Source: Multifurca ochricompacta (Eukaryota; Basidiomycota; Agaricomycetes; Russulales; Russulaceae). Taken from it: DNA of 64,000 nt. The notes below the pieces were generated by a model. That model saw nothing but the letters and a program-made list of their open reading frames with translations, was not told the DNA's origin and did no database searches. A program made the translations under genes and the position numbers. Of this stretch, positions 46,447-58,900 are shown one piece after another. How positions within the stretch are numbered: the first letter of the stretch is position 1; each line of letters starts with the position of its first letter. The stretch is taken from contig WTXG01000011.1 in NCBI GenBank assembly GCA_022496185.1, positions 62,001-126,000 of the forward strand, in the 5' to 3' direction.

Positions 46447-49400
46447 ATGGCTGAGGACCGCCCGGTTTCAATGGTCAACTCGGATTATGCCACTCCGCTA
46501 CAATCCCCTTTACTCCTTGACAATGCACCACTGGAACCTCCCCGCGCGTCCTACTTCAACCCAGGGCCTTCAATTGGTGAAAACACTCCCCGCGATTCAA
46601 TCGCACCCAGTGCAAGCGGTCTAGGACATGACCGAGAAGGCGTCACACCCACTCCGTCCACAGCTTTTCTACCAGCCGGAAAGGAGTCTGAATATACCCC
46701 TCCGCCCCATGCTATTACCGCCAAACCGTTCTACCGCCGTCCCGTGTTCTGGCTTGTCGCCCTCGCTGCTCTTGTAGCAATTATCCTCGCCGTCATCCTT
46801 CCTCTTTACTTTGTCGTAATCCACAAAAATCATAGTAGACAATCCAGCAATCTTACCAATAATCCTGACGGTAGTGGTAGTACCAATGGTCCCAATGGAA
46901 CCAATGGAACCAACACCGGTTCTGGAAATCCTGGTAGTACTTCTAATCCAACCTCGGGTGGTGATGGTTCCACAATCGTATCCGGGAACTCTTCCTTTAC
47001 ATACTCGAATCCTTTCAGGGGCTACTGTGAGTTTCCATTGATTTCAGTCCGCTTGCGTTGTATCAGCCCTCTGTGAGCCCATGGCATTTCGCTTTGCGTG
47101 AGAACGGTCTATCCCAGGCTTCTTTGCTTGTGCCGTTTCTCTAAGTCCCCGCTATCGAGGGGTTAGCCATCGGTTTGGAGAGGTGCCCACACGGTACCAA
47201 CCAACAAGACCAGAACAACGTGGATTTCCTTCCCCGCGTTATCTATCTACATTTTTGACAGAGTTTTTTGGTATTGATCTGCATCTTCCAGGGGTTTATG
47301 ACCCTCAAGATCCTTTCAACGATGGTGCTAGAGCTAATTCTTGGACCCCACCCTTGAACGCGACCTGGAATTGGGCAACTGACCGCGCGTACGGCGTAAA
47401 CCTAGGCGGCCTTTTCGTCCTCGAACCATTTATTACCCCTGCGCTATTTCAGAAATATCCGGGGGCAGTTGATGAATGGACCCTCAGCGAGGCTATGGCG
47501 GCCGATACAGGCCCTGGCGGTGGGCTACAATCGCAATTGGAGGCACATTATGACACTTTCATTGTGCGTCTTACCTCCCGCTTCGTGCTTCGTAGCGCTG
47601 AGATGTCCTTGGGCTCAACGCTCTACCGCCGCGGCGCCTGTCCGGGTACATTCATTTATAGACGGAGAAAGACCTTGCCGAGATTGCAGGGGCGGGGTTG
47701 AACTGGATTCGCTTACCTATTCCATACTGGGCGATTGAGACCTGGCCAGGAGAACCTTTCTTGGCGCAGGTGTGTTGGAAGTGAGTGTCTGCCGCGTCTT
47801 CTTGATATCCAGCCTACTTGTAAGGAGCCATCGTTAATCTTCATACACAGATACATCCTTCGCCTCTTTGGCTGGGCACGCAAGTACGGCCTGCGTATCT
47901 ATTTGGACTTACATACCGTTCCTGGGTCCCAAAATGGTACGTGGCGACTACGGGCGCTATTCGGCTCATCTATTTGACATTTCTGACGCCGCCTTTGACA
48001 TTTGTTTGCCCTTCATTTCCTCTTTGTGCTTACCAAAACGCCAATTCTCACTATCAGGTTACAATCATTCGGGAAAGGGGGGTCAGATCAATTTTCTGAA
48101 CGGAATCATGGGCATAGCGAATGCCCAACGTACTCTGGACTACATTCGTATCATCACAGAGTTCATCTCTCAACCAGAGTATCGAAATGTGGTCCCAATG
48201 TTTGGAATTATCAACGAGGCCCTTGTCACGACTATTGGGAAGGACCAGATGACCGCATTGTGAGTATTCGCTTCATCGTCGGTCGTCGCACCTATCACTT
48301 TCTTTCCGGGGACTGTCCGATCCTTAAATTGTCACCCCCTTATCACACTATCATGTTTTCCCCATTCATCTAAGCTCTTGATGAGATTGCATGTTCGATC
48401 CATACGAGCGCTCACTGGCAGCCGCTGACACGCCTATTCCTGTCACTTGCAGCTACCTCCAAGCCCACGACATGATACGAAGCATTACCGGTTATGGTGA
48501 AGGCAACGGCCCGTACATTGCCATTCACGATGGGTTCATCGGCGTGTCTAAATGGGCGGAATTCCTCCCGGGTTCGGACCGGATCGTGCTCGATACCCAT
48601 CCTTACTTCGCATTCGATGGGCAGCCGAACAATTCCCCAATTACTGCTGATGATGGACTTGGTGAGCCTGGCGGTATCTGGCCTAAGCAAGCGTGTGACT
48701 CCTGGGGGCCCGGTATTAACCAGAGGTTCGGTATTGCGCACCATCTCCCCTGCTTCACAAACCTAACCGACTTAACGTGGCAGTCAATTAGCCTTTGGCG
48801 TGACCATCGCTGGCGAGTTCAGTAACGGGTTCAACGACTGCGGCTTGTACGTTTTGGGGGTCGGAAACGCGGCTACAGATCAGGGCGATTGCACACCTTT
48901 CATTGACTGGCAAAATTGGAGCCAAACATTCAAGGATGGACTCCGTGATTTCTCGCTAGCAAGCATGGACGCCACGCAAAATTGGTGGTTCTGGACGTGG
49001 AAGGTGGGTAAAGTTTTCCACCGGCGCACATTGCCTGACATCAGGCAAAATCCCGTGCATTGACAGATTGACAACTCCTCTACCTCGGGTACAGTTGAGG
49101 CACCCTTGTGGTCATATCAACTTGGCTTGGAAAATGGCTGGATGCCAAAGGACCCACGCGCGAGCATCGGAAAGTGCCAAGCTCTAGGTGGCATTCAAGC
49201 CCCCTTCTCAGGGACTTATTCTGCGTGGCAGACTGGGGGTCCCGGTGCGGGCACAATCGCCTCTGACGCATCTTCGTCCTTCTCTCAATGGCCTCCATCA
49301 ACTATTTCGGGAGTTGATGGCGTCCGTTTTGCCGCACTACCTACGTACACACCAACCGGTTCCATCTCGACACTGCCGCCTCCTCAACTCACGCCAAAGG

Positions 49401-49587
49401 TGTCGGAGAGTGATGGGTGGTTTGACGCAAAGGATACGGGGGAGCGATGGTCACTGTCTCCGGATGTAGCTACCCCAACGCCTGGGACTCGGTTGGCGTG
49501 ATCACACCTACTGCGCCTTGCCCCGCTGGAACCTTGCCCCCGACACGGGCGACGGCTTCAGCAACCCCACCACCGGCCCCTGCTTGA
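46447..49587 (+). CDS. membrane-anchored exo-beta-1,3-glucanase (GH5)
   Basis: This hydrolyses beta-1,3-glucan from the non-reducing end and acts in cell wall remodelling. It is a type II membrane protein: a cytoplasmic Pro/Ser-rich tail from MAEDRPVSMVNSDYATPLQS, a transmembrane helix (PVFWLVALAALVAIILAVIL) at about residues 100-125, and an Asn/Gly/Ser/Thr linker. The GH5 catalytic domain has AYGVNLGGLFVLEPF, GLNWIRLPIPYWAIE, YGLRIYLDLHTVPGSQNG, acid-base Glu in MFGIINEALV, DTHPYFAFDG, nucleophile Glu in TIAGEFSNGFNDCG and ATQNWWFWTWK. The layout is like fungal exo-glucanase D. A Ser/Thr/Pro-rich tail follows. A break in a GGGGG run near 49438 must be cured to reach the end VSGCSYPNAWDSVGVITPTA, TGA at 49585-49587. 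Introns number about eight. Confidence 0.92.
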
Positions 49588-50449
49588 GCCGGGCTAATTA
49601 CGGTGGCAGTCCGGAAAGCGTTGGTATGTGCAACCAGGGCACCGCTTCTGAGGAGTTTGCACTTCCCAGCGTATGGACCCCGGCATGCCGTAGAGGAAAG
49701 GGGGAGGGGGGAAGGGGGGTTATGTTATTTGATTATGGTGCAACTGTCATACTGCGATACCAGGGTGCACCCTCATATACGGACACGGCGTACGTGGATT
49801 GCTTTGCTTGGACTATGAACATGGACAGCCTGACGCAGTTCGGATGCGAACACGTTTCACGTTTTCGGCGTGCTTGTTGCGTTGCCTTCTTTGTTGCTTC
49901 ATCAACTACACATGCATGGACCACTGACGGTTGGAATTATTGCATACCATTCTAACGTACTGATGATGTGTATCCTCGAGACCACTCTGGTCTTGATTTT
50001 ACTGTTTCTTATTTTTGATTTGGATCTTTATTATTTGGCAATTGCATCACGATCTTTGAGAGGTTATCATGAGGCTAATGTGATGGGATGGGATGGAGGC
50101 CTCGAAGATTTTGACTAGTGAGATGTTAGCCGGGGAGGGGGGATCAGTCGAGTCGAACAGCCCGGGTCGCGGGAACTAGGCGCACGAACCTGAGCGTGTG
50201 TAAGCCGAGCCGCACGCACATGCCCGCAGTTTTGTTGGTCGATCAGTGTGAGTGAGTGGATCTGACTCACCGATAAACTTGCGCCAAAAGTGTACGTACG
50301 GCGTGTATTTACCGCGCCCGGGGGATCCGAAGACAGACAAATGGAGATAACAGTGTGTCGTGTGTCGTTGGTTGCTCCCGACTATGACGATAAACACCGC
50401 CCGCGCGCCTGGCTGGTTGACCCGTTGGGGGTTGCGTTGCGGTTGGCTG

Positions 50450-50472
50450 TACGTACGTACGTACGTACGTAC
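50450..50472. repeat. ACGT tetranucleotide repeat
   Basis: Nearly six perfect ACGT units. The array is palindromic and could form hairpins. It lies in a gene-poor stretch. Confidence 0.92.
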
Positions 50473-52064
50473 TAGACGCACAGCCCCGGGCGCCATGAGT
50501 AAGAGAGGACTTTCAAAGAGTTCAAAGGTTATCCCTCGTGTTTATCACACAATTGACGCGTTCAAGTAGCCACTTCCACGCGTTTTGACCTGACCCCTCC
50601 CCGTGGTTGGCGGGTACTATTTCTATTTTACGCCAACGCCACCACATTCGAAAAAAGGCTTCGGGCGGGCGTTGGGCGTTGATGTTGGCATCACGCGGGT
50701 TGCCGGGGGAGTGGGTGTGAGGTGCGGCTCCGCGGCCGGCTCGCGGAGATCGATCCGATCCGAAACTTTAGATCAGTGGGGGGAGGTTGATTATTTTTTT
50801 GTGTGTGGAGTGGTGATCACACTGAGAAAAAGACGATCTGGCGTGTATAACCTTTGCGACAGCGCGATGCTGTATACATAATTCACATTGGAGGAGAAAC
50901 CTGGGAGGAAGGTAAAAAAGAAGGGAAAATAAAAAATAAAGAATTAAAAAAAATAAAGAAATAGAAAAAGCTTCACCGGCCACGTTGACGGCGAGGCCGA
51001 GACGGGGGATACCGGGCTGTCAGTAGTGAGAGTGGTTTGTTGGGGGCAGATACGCAATTGGGACAAATTAACTTTCAATGCCAGGCGCGATAACGTTATT
51101 GTGGTGCTCGACTTGAAGTGTCGGTCTGAGTAGGGGCTTCTACTTCTGGCGGGGCGGCGGTAGAACGTTCAGGAGTGTCATTGTAGAGTGTTTTTCTTAC
51201 CCCGACTATTTGTTGAGCAATACCACTTCTGGACCAGGTTGTTCTATTATTTACCCTTGTGAAGTTAGGAGTAGGAGTGGGAATGGGTGTGGGAGTAGGG
51301 GTCGGAGAGAGTACGTGAAAGGACGGATAGGAAGGTTGGTTCCGAGGAGGGGTGGAAGCTCGTGTTTCTTGCAATGACCATTTCATTGGCCGACATGTCA
51401 GTCAGCTTGCTAATGATTCACGTTACGGGTATCGGTGAATCTCAATGACGCCTCGTATGACAGATGTATCAGTGTGATTATTGGTGGGGGATTGATTTGA
51501 GAGGCGCTGGTCGTAGCCAATTACGTGGTCCCAACGATGGAGGAAGGGAGGGGGAGGAGGGGAGGAGGGGGGCGTTTGTTGTGCGGCAAGTCAACTCTAT
51601 TCGATATGGAACCGGACTAGTTTTGGAAAGCAGCTAGATCGTATTCCATGCCCCGATGGCACTCACTATTTGACATGATGTAGGGATCGTTCAAGGCAAA
51701 TTCCGCCAACGATAGCTCGTGTTTTCACTCATTTCTTTTATCCTCCTGAGGGAGTTTAAGTTTTGTCTTTGGGGGAGGGGGTTTAATCCTACGCGCATGA
51801 CGGCACGATGTGAAACACGTTGAGAGAGATGATAGAGTCGCAGGCGTTCCAGAAGGTGTCACGCTATTGGCTAGTTAGTTTCACAAAGGCTAAGCGCTAC
51901 TCTTCCATTGGCCCCCCAAAAATATATATATTAGCTAATACTATTAGGGCGGTGTCTAACCCAACTAACTGTTTTATTTATTTATTTTGAATAAATAATA
52001 AATAAAAATTATCCTAAATCGGGTCGCACAATGGTGGACGGGGCCGTACTCGGTCGCGGGGTCA

Positions 52065-52137
52065 GAGAGTTATTTTTTATTTTATTATTTTATTTTATTT
52101 TATTTTTTTGTTTTATTGTCGCTCGCTCGCTCGCTCT
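52065..52137. repeat. TTTTA repeat followed by GCTC repeat
   Basis: A TTTTA/TTTA array runs to about 52115 and is followed at 52119-52136 by more than four GCTC units. Confidence 0.9.
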
Positions 52138-52400
52138 GATCGTTGCTATTCGCGCGACTCCAATCCAATGTGAAGGAAGTGAACTTGCCAGTGTCAATGA
52201 CAACCGGGGAAGATACCTTTGCGGAGCACTAAAAGTATAGATTGTGGATCCTTCCATGGTTGCCGACACCGACAGGATAAATGGGATTTAGTCTCGTTTA
52301 CGTGAAGCCATTAAGAGGAGTCGTATATTACCATTTATAGGTGGCCGGCACTTTTCGCACTCCGTCGCAATCGCACACAAGGTCAAAGGTTGTTTCTGCA

Positions 52401-52427
52401 CCGTACCGTACCGTACATACCGTACCG
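52401..52427. repeat. CCGTA pentanucleotide repeat
   Basis: Three tandem CCGTA units, an interruption (CATA) and two more units. It lies in the gene-poor stretch before the TEA gene. Confidence 0.85.
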
Positions 52428-52549
52428 ACAAGTGAAAATCTCGTGCTACGCCACGAAAGGCAATGGGCGGCGGAAGAGTGGCCGGGTTTTTTAGGTGACC
52501 GGGTAAAGATGTATGCTGTCCAAGGACAGGACAGGACAGGATCAAGGGT

Positions 52550-52625
52550 ATTTTTTATTTTTATTTTTATTTTTATTTCTCGGAACGGGGATGGAGAAGA
52601 AGAAGGAGAAGAAGAAGAAAGGATG
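52550..52625. repeat. TTTTTA repeat followed by a GAA-rich tract
   Basis: Five or so TTTTTA units (to about 52578) are followed by GGAGAAGAAGAAGGAG-type purine sequence. Both strands give low-complexity frames that should not be taken as genes. Confidence 0.88.
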
Positions 52626-53105
52626 TATCATCCAAAAGGGGAAAAGTGATTGTGATTTAATTTCTTTTTTGCGTGCGCGCAAAGGGGAAGAAGAGGGGGG
52701 GGAGGGGAGGGGACAAGTCGGTGACGGTGGGTGACAGTGACTGACGGACGGACGGTAAGTTCGAATAATTGCCAAGTTTGAGCGGCTAATTAACGGAAAT
52801 GTTAAGCTGCCCAATAGATCTGCGATGCGTGAGACCGAACAAAGATGGGTTGAATTGGCTTTTTGTATTCGGTAGGTGAACCCCGAAGATATGGATTGCG
52901 CCGATTTTTGGAGGAGAAGACACTGTTGAGTTCCCATCTCACATCACATCAACTAGGTAAGTGAGGGCGAGGGAGAGGGAGAAGGAGAGAGACTCGCCCG
53001 CCCAAGATTATAGATATAATCCACCTCGTTTTTACTTTGACGTGCTTTCGCTAGTTTCCCGCTAGCCTCCTTGCGCTCTTATCCTGCGCTACTAGCTCGT
53101 GTCGT

Positions 53106-53127
53106 TGACCTGACCTGACCTGACCTG
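53106..53127. repeat. TGACC direct repeat just upstream of the TEA gene
   Basis: Four tandem TGACC units lie about 40-60 bases before the TEA/ATTS start codon, inside the probable 5' leader or core promoter. Confidence 0.85.
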
Positions 53128-53167
53128 TCATTCTCTCTTTTTAGCCCGTTCCCTTAGTCTATTCTCG

Positions 53168-54764
53168 ATGGCCAATCCCTCTTCCCTCTCTGACTTTGTC
53201 CGTATGTCAGCCGTCGATGATCTTTCTTATCCACTTGCTTGTGATGACCGGACCCGTGATGCTGTCAACACCATCGTCAGCGGTCGGAAGAGTTGGAAGA
53301 CTCTCAAGGGAAAGGGCGAGGCAGTCTGGCCTCCCTACCTTGAGGCTGCTCTGATAGAAGGTCTGCTTATTCCTCTCCCACCCCCCGCCCCTCTCCCCCC
53401 CCAAATCATCCTCTCCCTTCCCCTTCCCTTCTGTTACTTATCTTTACCCTTTCCTTCTTTTTTCAGCCCTCGATAAGTATCGTCCAGAGACGTCGCGTTC
53501 AACCCGTTCTCTGAGCAGGTTCCCCAATCGCAATCGCTTCATTTCGGATTATATCTACCATGTAACCGGAAAGCGACGGACTGCAAAGCAAGTCGGCAGT
53601 CGTCTTCAGCAACTCCGGGATACCTGCGGCGGGAAGAGGAGTTAGTCTCTCTCTCTCCCCCGCCTCCCGCTCATTTCCTTCTCGGTACTCACAAATAAAC
53701 TACAGTACTCAAGCTTCTATCAAACCGTCACTATTCTCCTCCCCCGGAGGCGCATGAAGTTTCACCTTCCCTCGAAGATGCCAACATTTCGGATGGCGCC
53801 TCTTCTAGCCCGTCCGCATCGGAGCGTGTCATTGCCGAGCGTGTTCATTTGCCGGCCCGCACCGCCCGTGCACTGGTACATATCGATGTGCTCGCAGCAA
53901 ATGCGCCTTGGTCTCCCTCAGATGATGCCGGTATAGTCATGGGAAATCCCCTCATAACCCCGCCACACTCCCCCGAGGCGCATACATTCTCTCCGACTTC
54001 ACAGGTGAACATCTTTCATTCTCCAAAGCCTCGCCCCCTCCGAGCCATCGACCCTGTTGTCACCTTCACCTCTCCCTCGTTTGTGGTCGCCAAATCTTCC
54101 TGCTCTGTATACTTCGATGGCAATTGTGTTCACACTGATGTCTCGGAAGTGTCCTGCACCTCCACAAAGGACGAGTCCGGGATGTTCCTTTATCGAACGA
54201 CTCTGATTCCTCAATATTGGGATCGTTTGTGTCAATCCCATGGTATGTCCTCAAATCCAGGACAAGCGCATCGATTGGCGGTGCTGATACGGACTTACAG
54301 AACCAGGACGGTATTCGATCGTTCAGGAAATCATCCAGACTATTCAGGGACATTCTCCTGATGGCGACGTCCCAATCCAGACCACACTCCTCACAGTTGT
54401 CTATCAACTTAACGAGCAGAGATCACCTTCTCCCGTGCCTTCATCCTCTACGGCTTCTCCTGTCAGCATACACAATCGTTACTCGTTGGCCTCGTGTAAT
54501 GTACGGCTTCGAGGTCCTCGGTCCTCCATTCAGCAAAGGCTAACATCTCATAAGCAGCCAGGGTATATGCAGGACCTCCCAATTTCACCTGTTAGCGCGA
54601 CATTCAGTGAAAACGGTGACCATGTTGGGTCTTATCTTTCGTCGGACTGCATGAGCCACCTCCAGGAGCCTGGTTATACCCAGATGTCCTCTCTGCCTGT
54701 GGAAGATACTTTTAATCCTCGTTGGAGTGGGTACCCGCCATCGTCAGCCGAACCGCTACTGTAA
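53168..54764 (+). CDS. TEA/ATTS-domain transcription factor
   Basis: This is a DNA-binding regulator of the TEF-1/TEC1/AbaA family. ATG 53168 opens with MANPSSLSDFVRMSAVDDLS. The TEA domain spans two introns (with long C/T tracts): SWKTLKGKGEAVWPPYLEAA, LIEALDKYRPETSRSTRSLS, RFPNRNRFISDYIYHVTGKR, RTAKQVGSRLQQLRDTCGGK, then ILKLLSNRHYSPPPE. This covers the three helices, with the recognition helix KQVGSRLQQLR. A Ser/Pro-rich linker is followed by a folded-looking region (VVTFTSPSFVVAKSSCSVYF), which may be the co-activator binding part. After a short intron near 54241 and a one-base break, it runs IVQEIIQTIQGHSPDGDVPI and ends SGYPPSSAEPLL, TAA at 54762-54764. AbaA and Tec1 control conidiation and filamentation in ascomycetes; the role in basidiomycetes is not fixed. 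It is flanked by long gene-free regions. Confidence 0.93.
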
Positions 54765-55591
54765 AACCAGCACCCTCGCCTTACTCGCAAGTTGACTCTC
54801 ATATCGCATTTATTGTATATCATTAAGGTGAGTTAAAAAAGGATGCATTACACTTTTTCTGCGTAGCTTAACTTTTTTTTTAAAAGTGGATCGCTCCCTG
54901 CCCCCATCACCGCCGACATTGTAGCACTACACAGTTCCAACTGCCTCGCTTGCATAACCTCAACTTTTGTGGGCTCCGCTGATACCTCAGAACCCTTCAA
55001 AAAGCGGCGCTGTCTCATTCCTTTTTAGTTTTTTCTCCTTTTGTTTTGTCTAACTCGTGCCCTCATTCCTCAATTGCCCTCTGCACCTTTGCTTTACCAT
55101 CTGCGCATTATAGTTCCATAGCTCCCCATGCAATTGCTTCTGCTCTATGTTCTGTTGATTCTTGTTTTCCTTGTGCTCCGCATGATTCGGGACCTGCTAC
55201 TGTTACCCTCCGTTGTCATGCCTGTTGCTCGGGGAGGAAAGAAGTAATGTACTAGCTGTTTGTTTGCATTCACCATGATAGACTGAGAAGTTTCCTCTTC
55301 TCTGATTTGTGCTGCTCTCCTTGGGATTGATTCTGTGTGTGAGAGAGAGTGAGAGTGAGATTACTCCGCGGAGGCAATGCCCAGCGCCGCGGTGCGCCTG
55401 ATGTAGCACGTAAATTGATCGGTACCGTACATTCGGGTTTTATTGGGTCGGTCTATGGTCAGCGTGAGAACGATCGGCGAAGCCTTACAGTTCGAAGAAA
55501 CACGCGCACGCCCAACATTCCCGCCTCGTGGGTCAATCAATAAAAATAATAAATCCTGCAACTGACACGGTCGGAGTTGCTAAATAGAATA

Positions 55592-55599
55592 TAGACAAA

Positions 55600-55634
<35 letters not shown>

Positions 55635-55642
55635 AGACAAGA
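55592..55642. repeat. GACAAC hexanucleotide repeat
   Basis: Seven to eight GACAAC/GACAAA units in tandem. Confidence 0.92.
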
Positions 55643-55946
55643 CAAATACAAAAAACATAAAATAGAGAGAGATGTCGAACAGTAAATTCCAATCCAGACT
55701 ATCGGCGTCATGAGCGTCTTCTGCAGCGGTCGGAGCACAACCGAATTTGAAGAAAAAAAAAAAAGGGCGGCCGCTGACTTGATTCCAGCGGCATAACAAA
55801 ACCCACAACGCGTTCATCATCGCTTGCCGAGTCGGCGAGAAGCGCCACTTCCGGAAATGGCCATAATGAAAGAAGGGGAGGGGAAGGGAGGGGATAGGGA
55901 TATACGCTGCTCGTTGCTCGTGGCTCTGCTGTCTAATCTCTTCTTT

Positions 55947-55972
55947 GTTTATTTTATTTTATTTTATTTTTA
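55947..55972. repeat. TTTTA pentanucleotide repeat
   Basis: About five TTTTA units in the stretch downstream of the TEA gene. Confidence 0.9.
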
Positions 55973-57022
55973 AATTAATTTGACGACCCCCACCCCGACC
56001 CCACCATAGTTTGCTTCTGCTTCTGCTTCCTCGTCTGCCTTCCCGCCGCTTCCGAGCCACATAAATCCCCTCCCCCTCTCCCCCCCCCGCCCTACTGCGG
56101 TCTCCCGCGCTCGATAATCGTCATATCGCATAGCGACCTTAATCGCTTCGACCGCGTGAGTCATGTCGGGGAGAGCAAACAGGTTGGGAAATTCCGGCAC
56201 TAGTGATTACTTCTCGGAGAGTCAGTAGCGTCGGCGACAAGCGGGTAGTGCCGCTCCTGTTTTTGATGCGCGCCTGGTAAAACATAAACACAATTCATGA
56301 TACTGATCTAAAGGATCTGGGCTCGGCAGGGCGCTGATAGGACCAAGGACACCAACTATCTCTCTCAATTATGTGGTTGATAATCATCGGAGCAAAAATA
56401 AATGCGTAACCTTTACGCAAATGCGTGAGATCTTTAAGGAAGGCGATGGTGGGGAGGGCGGGGGAGAGAGAAGTTAATCGGGGGGTCAGGCGCACGGAGC
56501 TTATGTGTTACTCGGACGACACGGAGGACACAGAAAGGAGAAGGACCGGGTAAGGTTGTGGCAAGCGAAAATGACAAAGGCCCAAGTGGAGCAGATGAGA
56601 AATTAGATGGGGAGGTGGATGGGCGCAAGTAAAATTGTATACATGGGTAGTGTGGGTAGTACACCCAAATGTTGAGCTTCGGCGCAGCCAGCGGCGCGGT
56701 CCAGCTGCGTAAATTTGGATTTATTGGTGTCGTGAACCGTGGAGTTTGAAATCGCGCGGTCCAGACGGTAAGACGAGTGCGCCATGTCCGCTTTTGTTGT
56801 AGTTGTTTGATGCCATGGCATGGTACATGTGAATATCTAGAAAGGGAGTCAGGAGCATCGTAATTTGATGGTCATGGGGCGCCGCTTGTTGAACCCTAGG
56901 GAGATGGTGGGTGCAGGGTGACAGGCTCGTGTCAGTCTTTTCTTATTTGCCCCGACAAGAGTGCGCTGTGGGATTGCATCTTTGGTCAGCTGCCTGGCCC
57001 CTGTCTTCGTGCTGACAGATTA

Positions 57023-57038
57023 CCCCCCCCCCCCCCCC
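57023..57038. repeat. poly-C run of 16
   Basis: An uninterrupted run of 16 C. Given the one-base homopolymer losses elsewhere in this window, the true length may differ. Confidence 0.9.
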
Positions 57039-57573
57039 GGTCACACTCTCATAGTGGTCCTGCCTAACGCTTCACGGAGGACGGAATGTCCCTAGGGTGT
57101 CAGGGGAGGGAGGGGAAGCGGCGCGACAGTGATGGGCCCAGGCGCGCCGTTCGCGGTGTTTCGAAACCCCTTCTGACGAAGGTGTGAAAAGGTTTGAGAT
57201 GTCATACCAGAAGCACAGCCAGAATATACGAAACGCTAGAAAGATGTGAAATCCATGCAGTCAGGAGCGAAAAACAAGCTATCGCAATCTGACAGCCCAT
57301 CAGACGCGTTATTTAGTTTGCTTGAAAAACGACAGATGTCATGATGGGCAGCAAGTGAATAAACCTCACCACGTGACGCCGATAACGTTGCAGTGAGTGA
57401 TCCAACACTTTCTGATAAAAAGATAAAATTATCACGGTCTAGATACAGGGTCGACCCACGAGCGGAGGGAAAGGGGATAAACGCAGCGCAGGAAATGGTG
57501 GGGCATGAGATAGAATAGAGAGAAATGAGACAACAAGAAAAAAGTGAAAAAAAACTACCTTGGCAAATTATTT

Positions 57574-58755
57574 TCAATACTCAACCGCGTCGTCATCATC
57601 CGCCTGCATCGTCGCAGAATCATCCTTTCTTTCAGACTCATCTGGCCTAGAGCTGTCCTGTTTGGGGTTTGATCCGTGTCCCTCCTCGGGAAGCGTCTCG
57701 TCCACGTCCATTCTGGCCTCTGACAGGGAAGGCTCGGGTTTGGAGCTTCCACCGTCTTCGCTATTGTGGACAAGGTCGGGTTTAATGTTCTCATCTGCTT
57801 TGGCTGCTTCACGCTCTGCCTGTTTGCGAGCCTCCTCCTCAACCACTCGCCGCCTAAGCTCCCGAATCTCGTTGATGGTGGCATCGCGCTCCCCAAGAAA
57901 TAAACTCCACTCCTTCTCAGCGGTTTCGGCCGCCTGAATGACCAAATTTCTATCAGCATTAAAGCCATGGGGAGGACAAGACGAATCACCTCTGCCTTTC
58001 TTTTAGAGATGAAAACCTCCTGGGTGGGCATAAGAACCGCTGGAAGGTAGTATAATGGCGGAGGGTGTGATCTCAAAGGTTCAAGGATCCATTTGTATGA
58101 AGGCGGAGGAATCGAGTCGCCAGAGGGGATCACATCCGATGTAAGTAAGAAGTTCGCAAGGATGGGAAGCCTTGTACGACGAAGTCTATGCTGGAGAATA
58201 TTCCAGGCCACCTTAGTGTCCTCAATATCAAAACCAGCGTACAAGTGACTTACAATCGAGTTTTTCAACTGGGTCTCCTCTTCCTTCCTGTTTGCAGAGT
58301 GCTTGTCTTTCTTCGCCTCTTCGGCTCTCCTGACAGTGTCAATTTCTTTTCGAAGTCTATCCTGTAGCCTTTTATCAATTGACTGTCGCTTCTTGGCCTG
58401 AGTGTAAAGTCAGATAATGTGGTTGAAAATACAAGAGTGACTTCGCACCGCGTCGCTGGCATTCCGGGCCTCATCTTCAGTTTTTGCCTTGTTCAGAGTC
58501 CCAACAAGAAGTCCAAACATACTCTTGCCACGTTTGCGCTCCCTAGATTCAATATTAAGATCCAATCGCGGTCGTTTTTTGGGTGCGGCTACTGCAGCTG
58601 CTGTTGCCTGGACAGATTGAGCGTCTTGCATCATGTCGTCGGTATCCAGTGCTTCATCTTTACTAGGAGCTTGAATTTTTCTACATGAAGTTATGCACAT
58701 AATTTAGTTTGGAACAAACGCAAGTGGATGTATTGACCGACTCGTCTGTTGACAT
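57574..58755 (-). CDS. pinin/SDK/MemA-domain protein
   Basis: The start is ATG 58755 (MSTDES), followed by an intron and then IQAPSKDEALDTDDMMQDAQ. The pinin/SDK/memA domain (PF04696) reads KKRPRLDLNIESRERKRGKS, MFGLLVGTLNKAKTEDEARN, and after an intron AKKRQSIDKRLQDRLRKEID and LKNSIVSHLYAGFDIEDTKV are still in register with the family. The block YYLPAVLMPTQEVFISKRKA and a second charged coiled coil follow (ATINEIRELRRRVVEEEARK, QAEREAAKADENIKPDL). The tail is acidic and ends DDDDAVEY, TGA at 57574-57576. Pinin is a splicing-associated nuclear protein of the exon junction complex (ASAP/PSAP partner). In fungi its role is less studied. The gene is divergent from SRP72 with only 145 bases between start codons. 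Confidence 0.9.
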
Positions 58756-58900
58756 GGTTATTATTATTTCCTGCTTGTTCTTGAAAACTTGAAGAGGTCA
58801 CAAAGGGAGGGGGAGTCGGGAATCGGTGTTTGAATTAACTGTGCCACGCGTGATGGCCAACGCGTGACCGCCTCCCCCCCAACCCGACCACTCTTGTACA
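58756..58900. promoter_or_regulatory. bidirectional promoter between pinin-like and SRP72 genes
   Basis: Only 145 bases separate the two divergent start codons, so the genes very probably share a compact promoter. The interval has a perfect CACGCGTGATGGCCAACGCGTG pair of ACGCGT-containing boxes at about 58846-58866. Confidence 0.6.

Larger units (their letters stand above)
49588..53167. other. 3.6 kb gene-poor, microsatellite-rich stretch upstream of the TEA gene
   Basis: No convincing gene is seen. It contains AT-rich blocks (about 49980-50040, 51920-52020, 52065-52115), GC-rich blocks (50660-50760) and many simple repeats listed separately. One minus-strand frame at 51096-51386 (repeated Pro-Thr, then NRTTWSRSGIAQQIVGVRKT) might be a small gene but lacks support. 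A large upstream region is common for fungal developmental regulators, so part of it is likely promoter of the TEA/ATTS gene. Confidence 0.5.
54765..57573. other. 2.8 kb gene-poor stretch downstream of the TEA gene
   Basis: No conserved frame is seen. It holds a GACAAC array, a TTTTA array, a run of 16 C and several purine-rich blocks. Short Leu/Ser-rich frames near 55700 come from the repeats. Confidence 0.5.

Noticed and set aside
51096..51386. Minus-strand 96-residue frame with repeated Pro-Thr
   Set aside because: Much of it comes from a GGGAGT-type simple repeat; no homologous block seen.
55533..55820. Hydrophobic minus-strand frame with long Leu-Ser run
   Set aside because: Produced by GAGA-type microsatellite sequence, not a gene.
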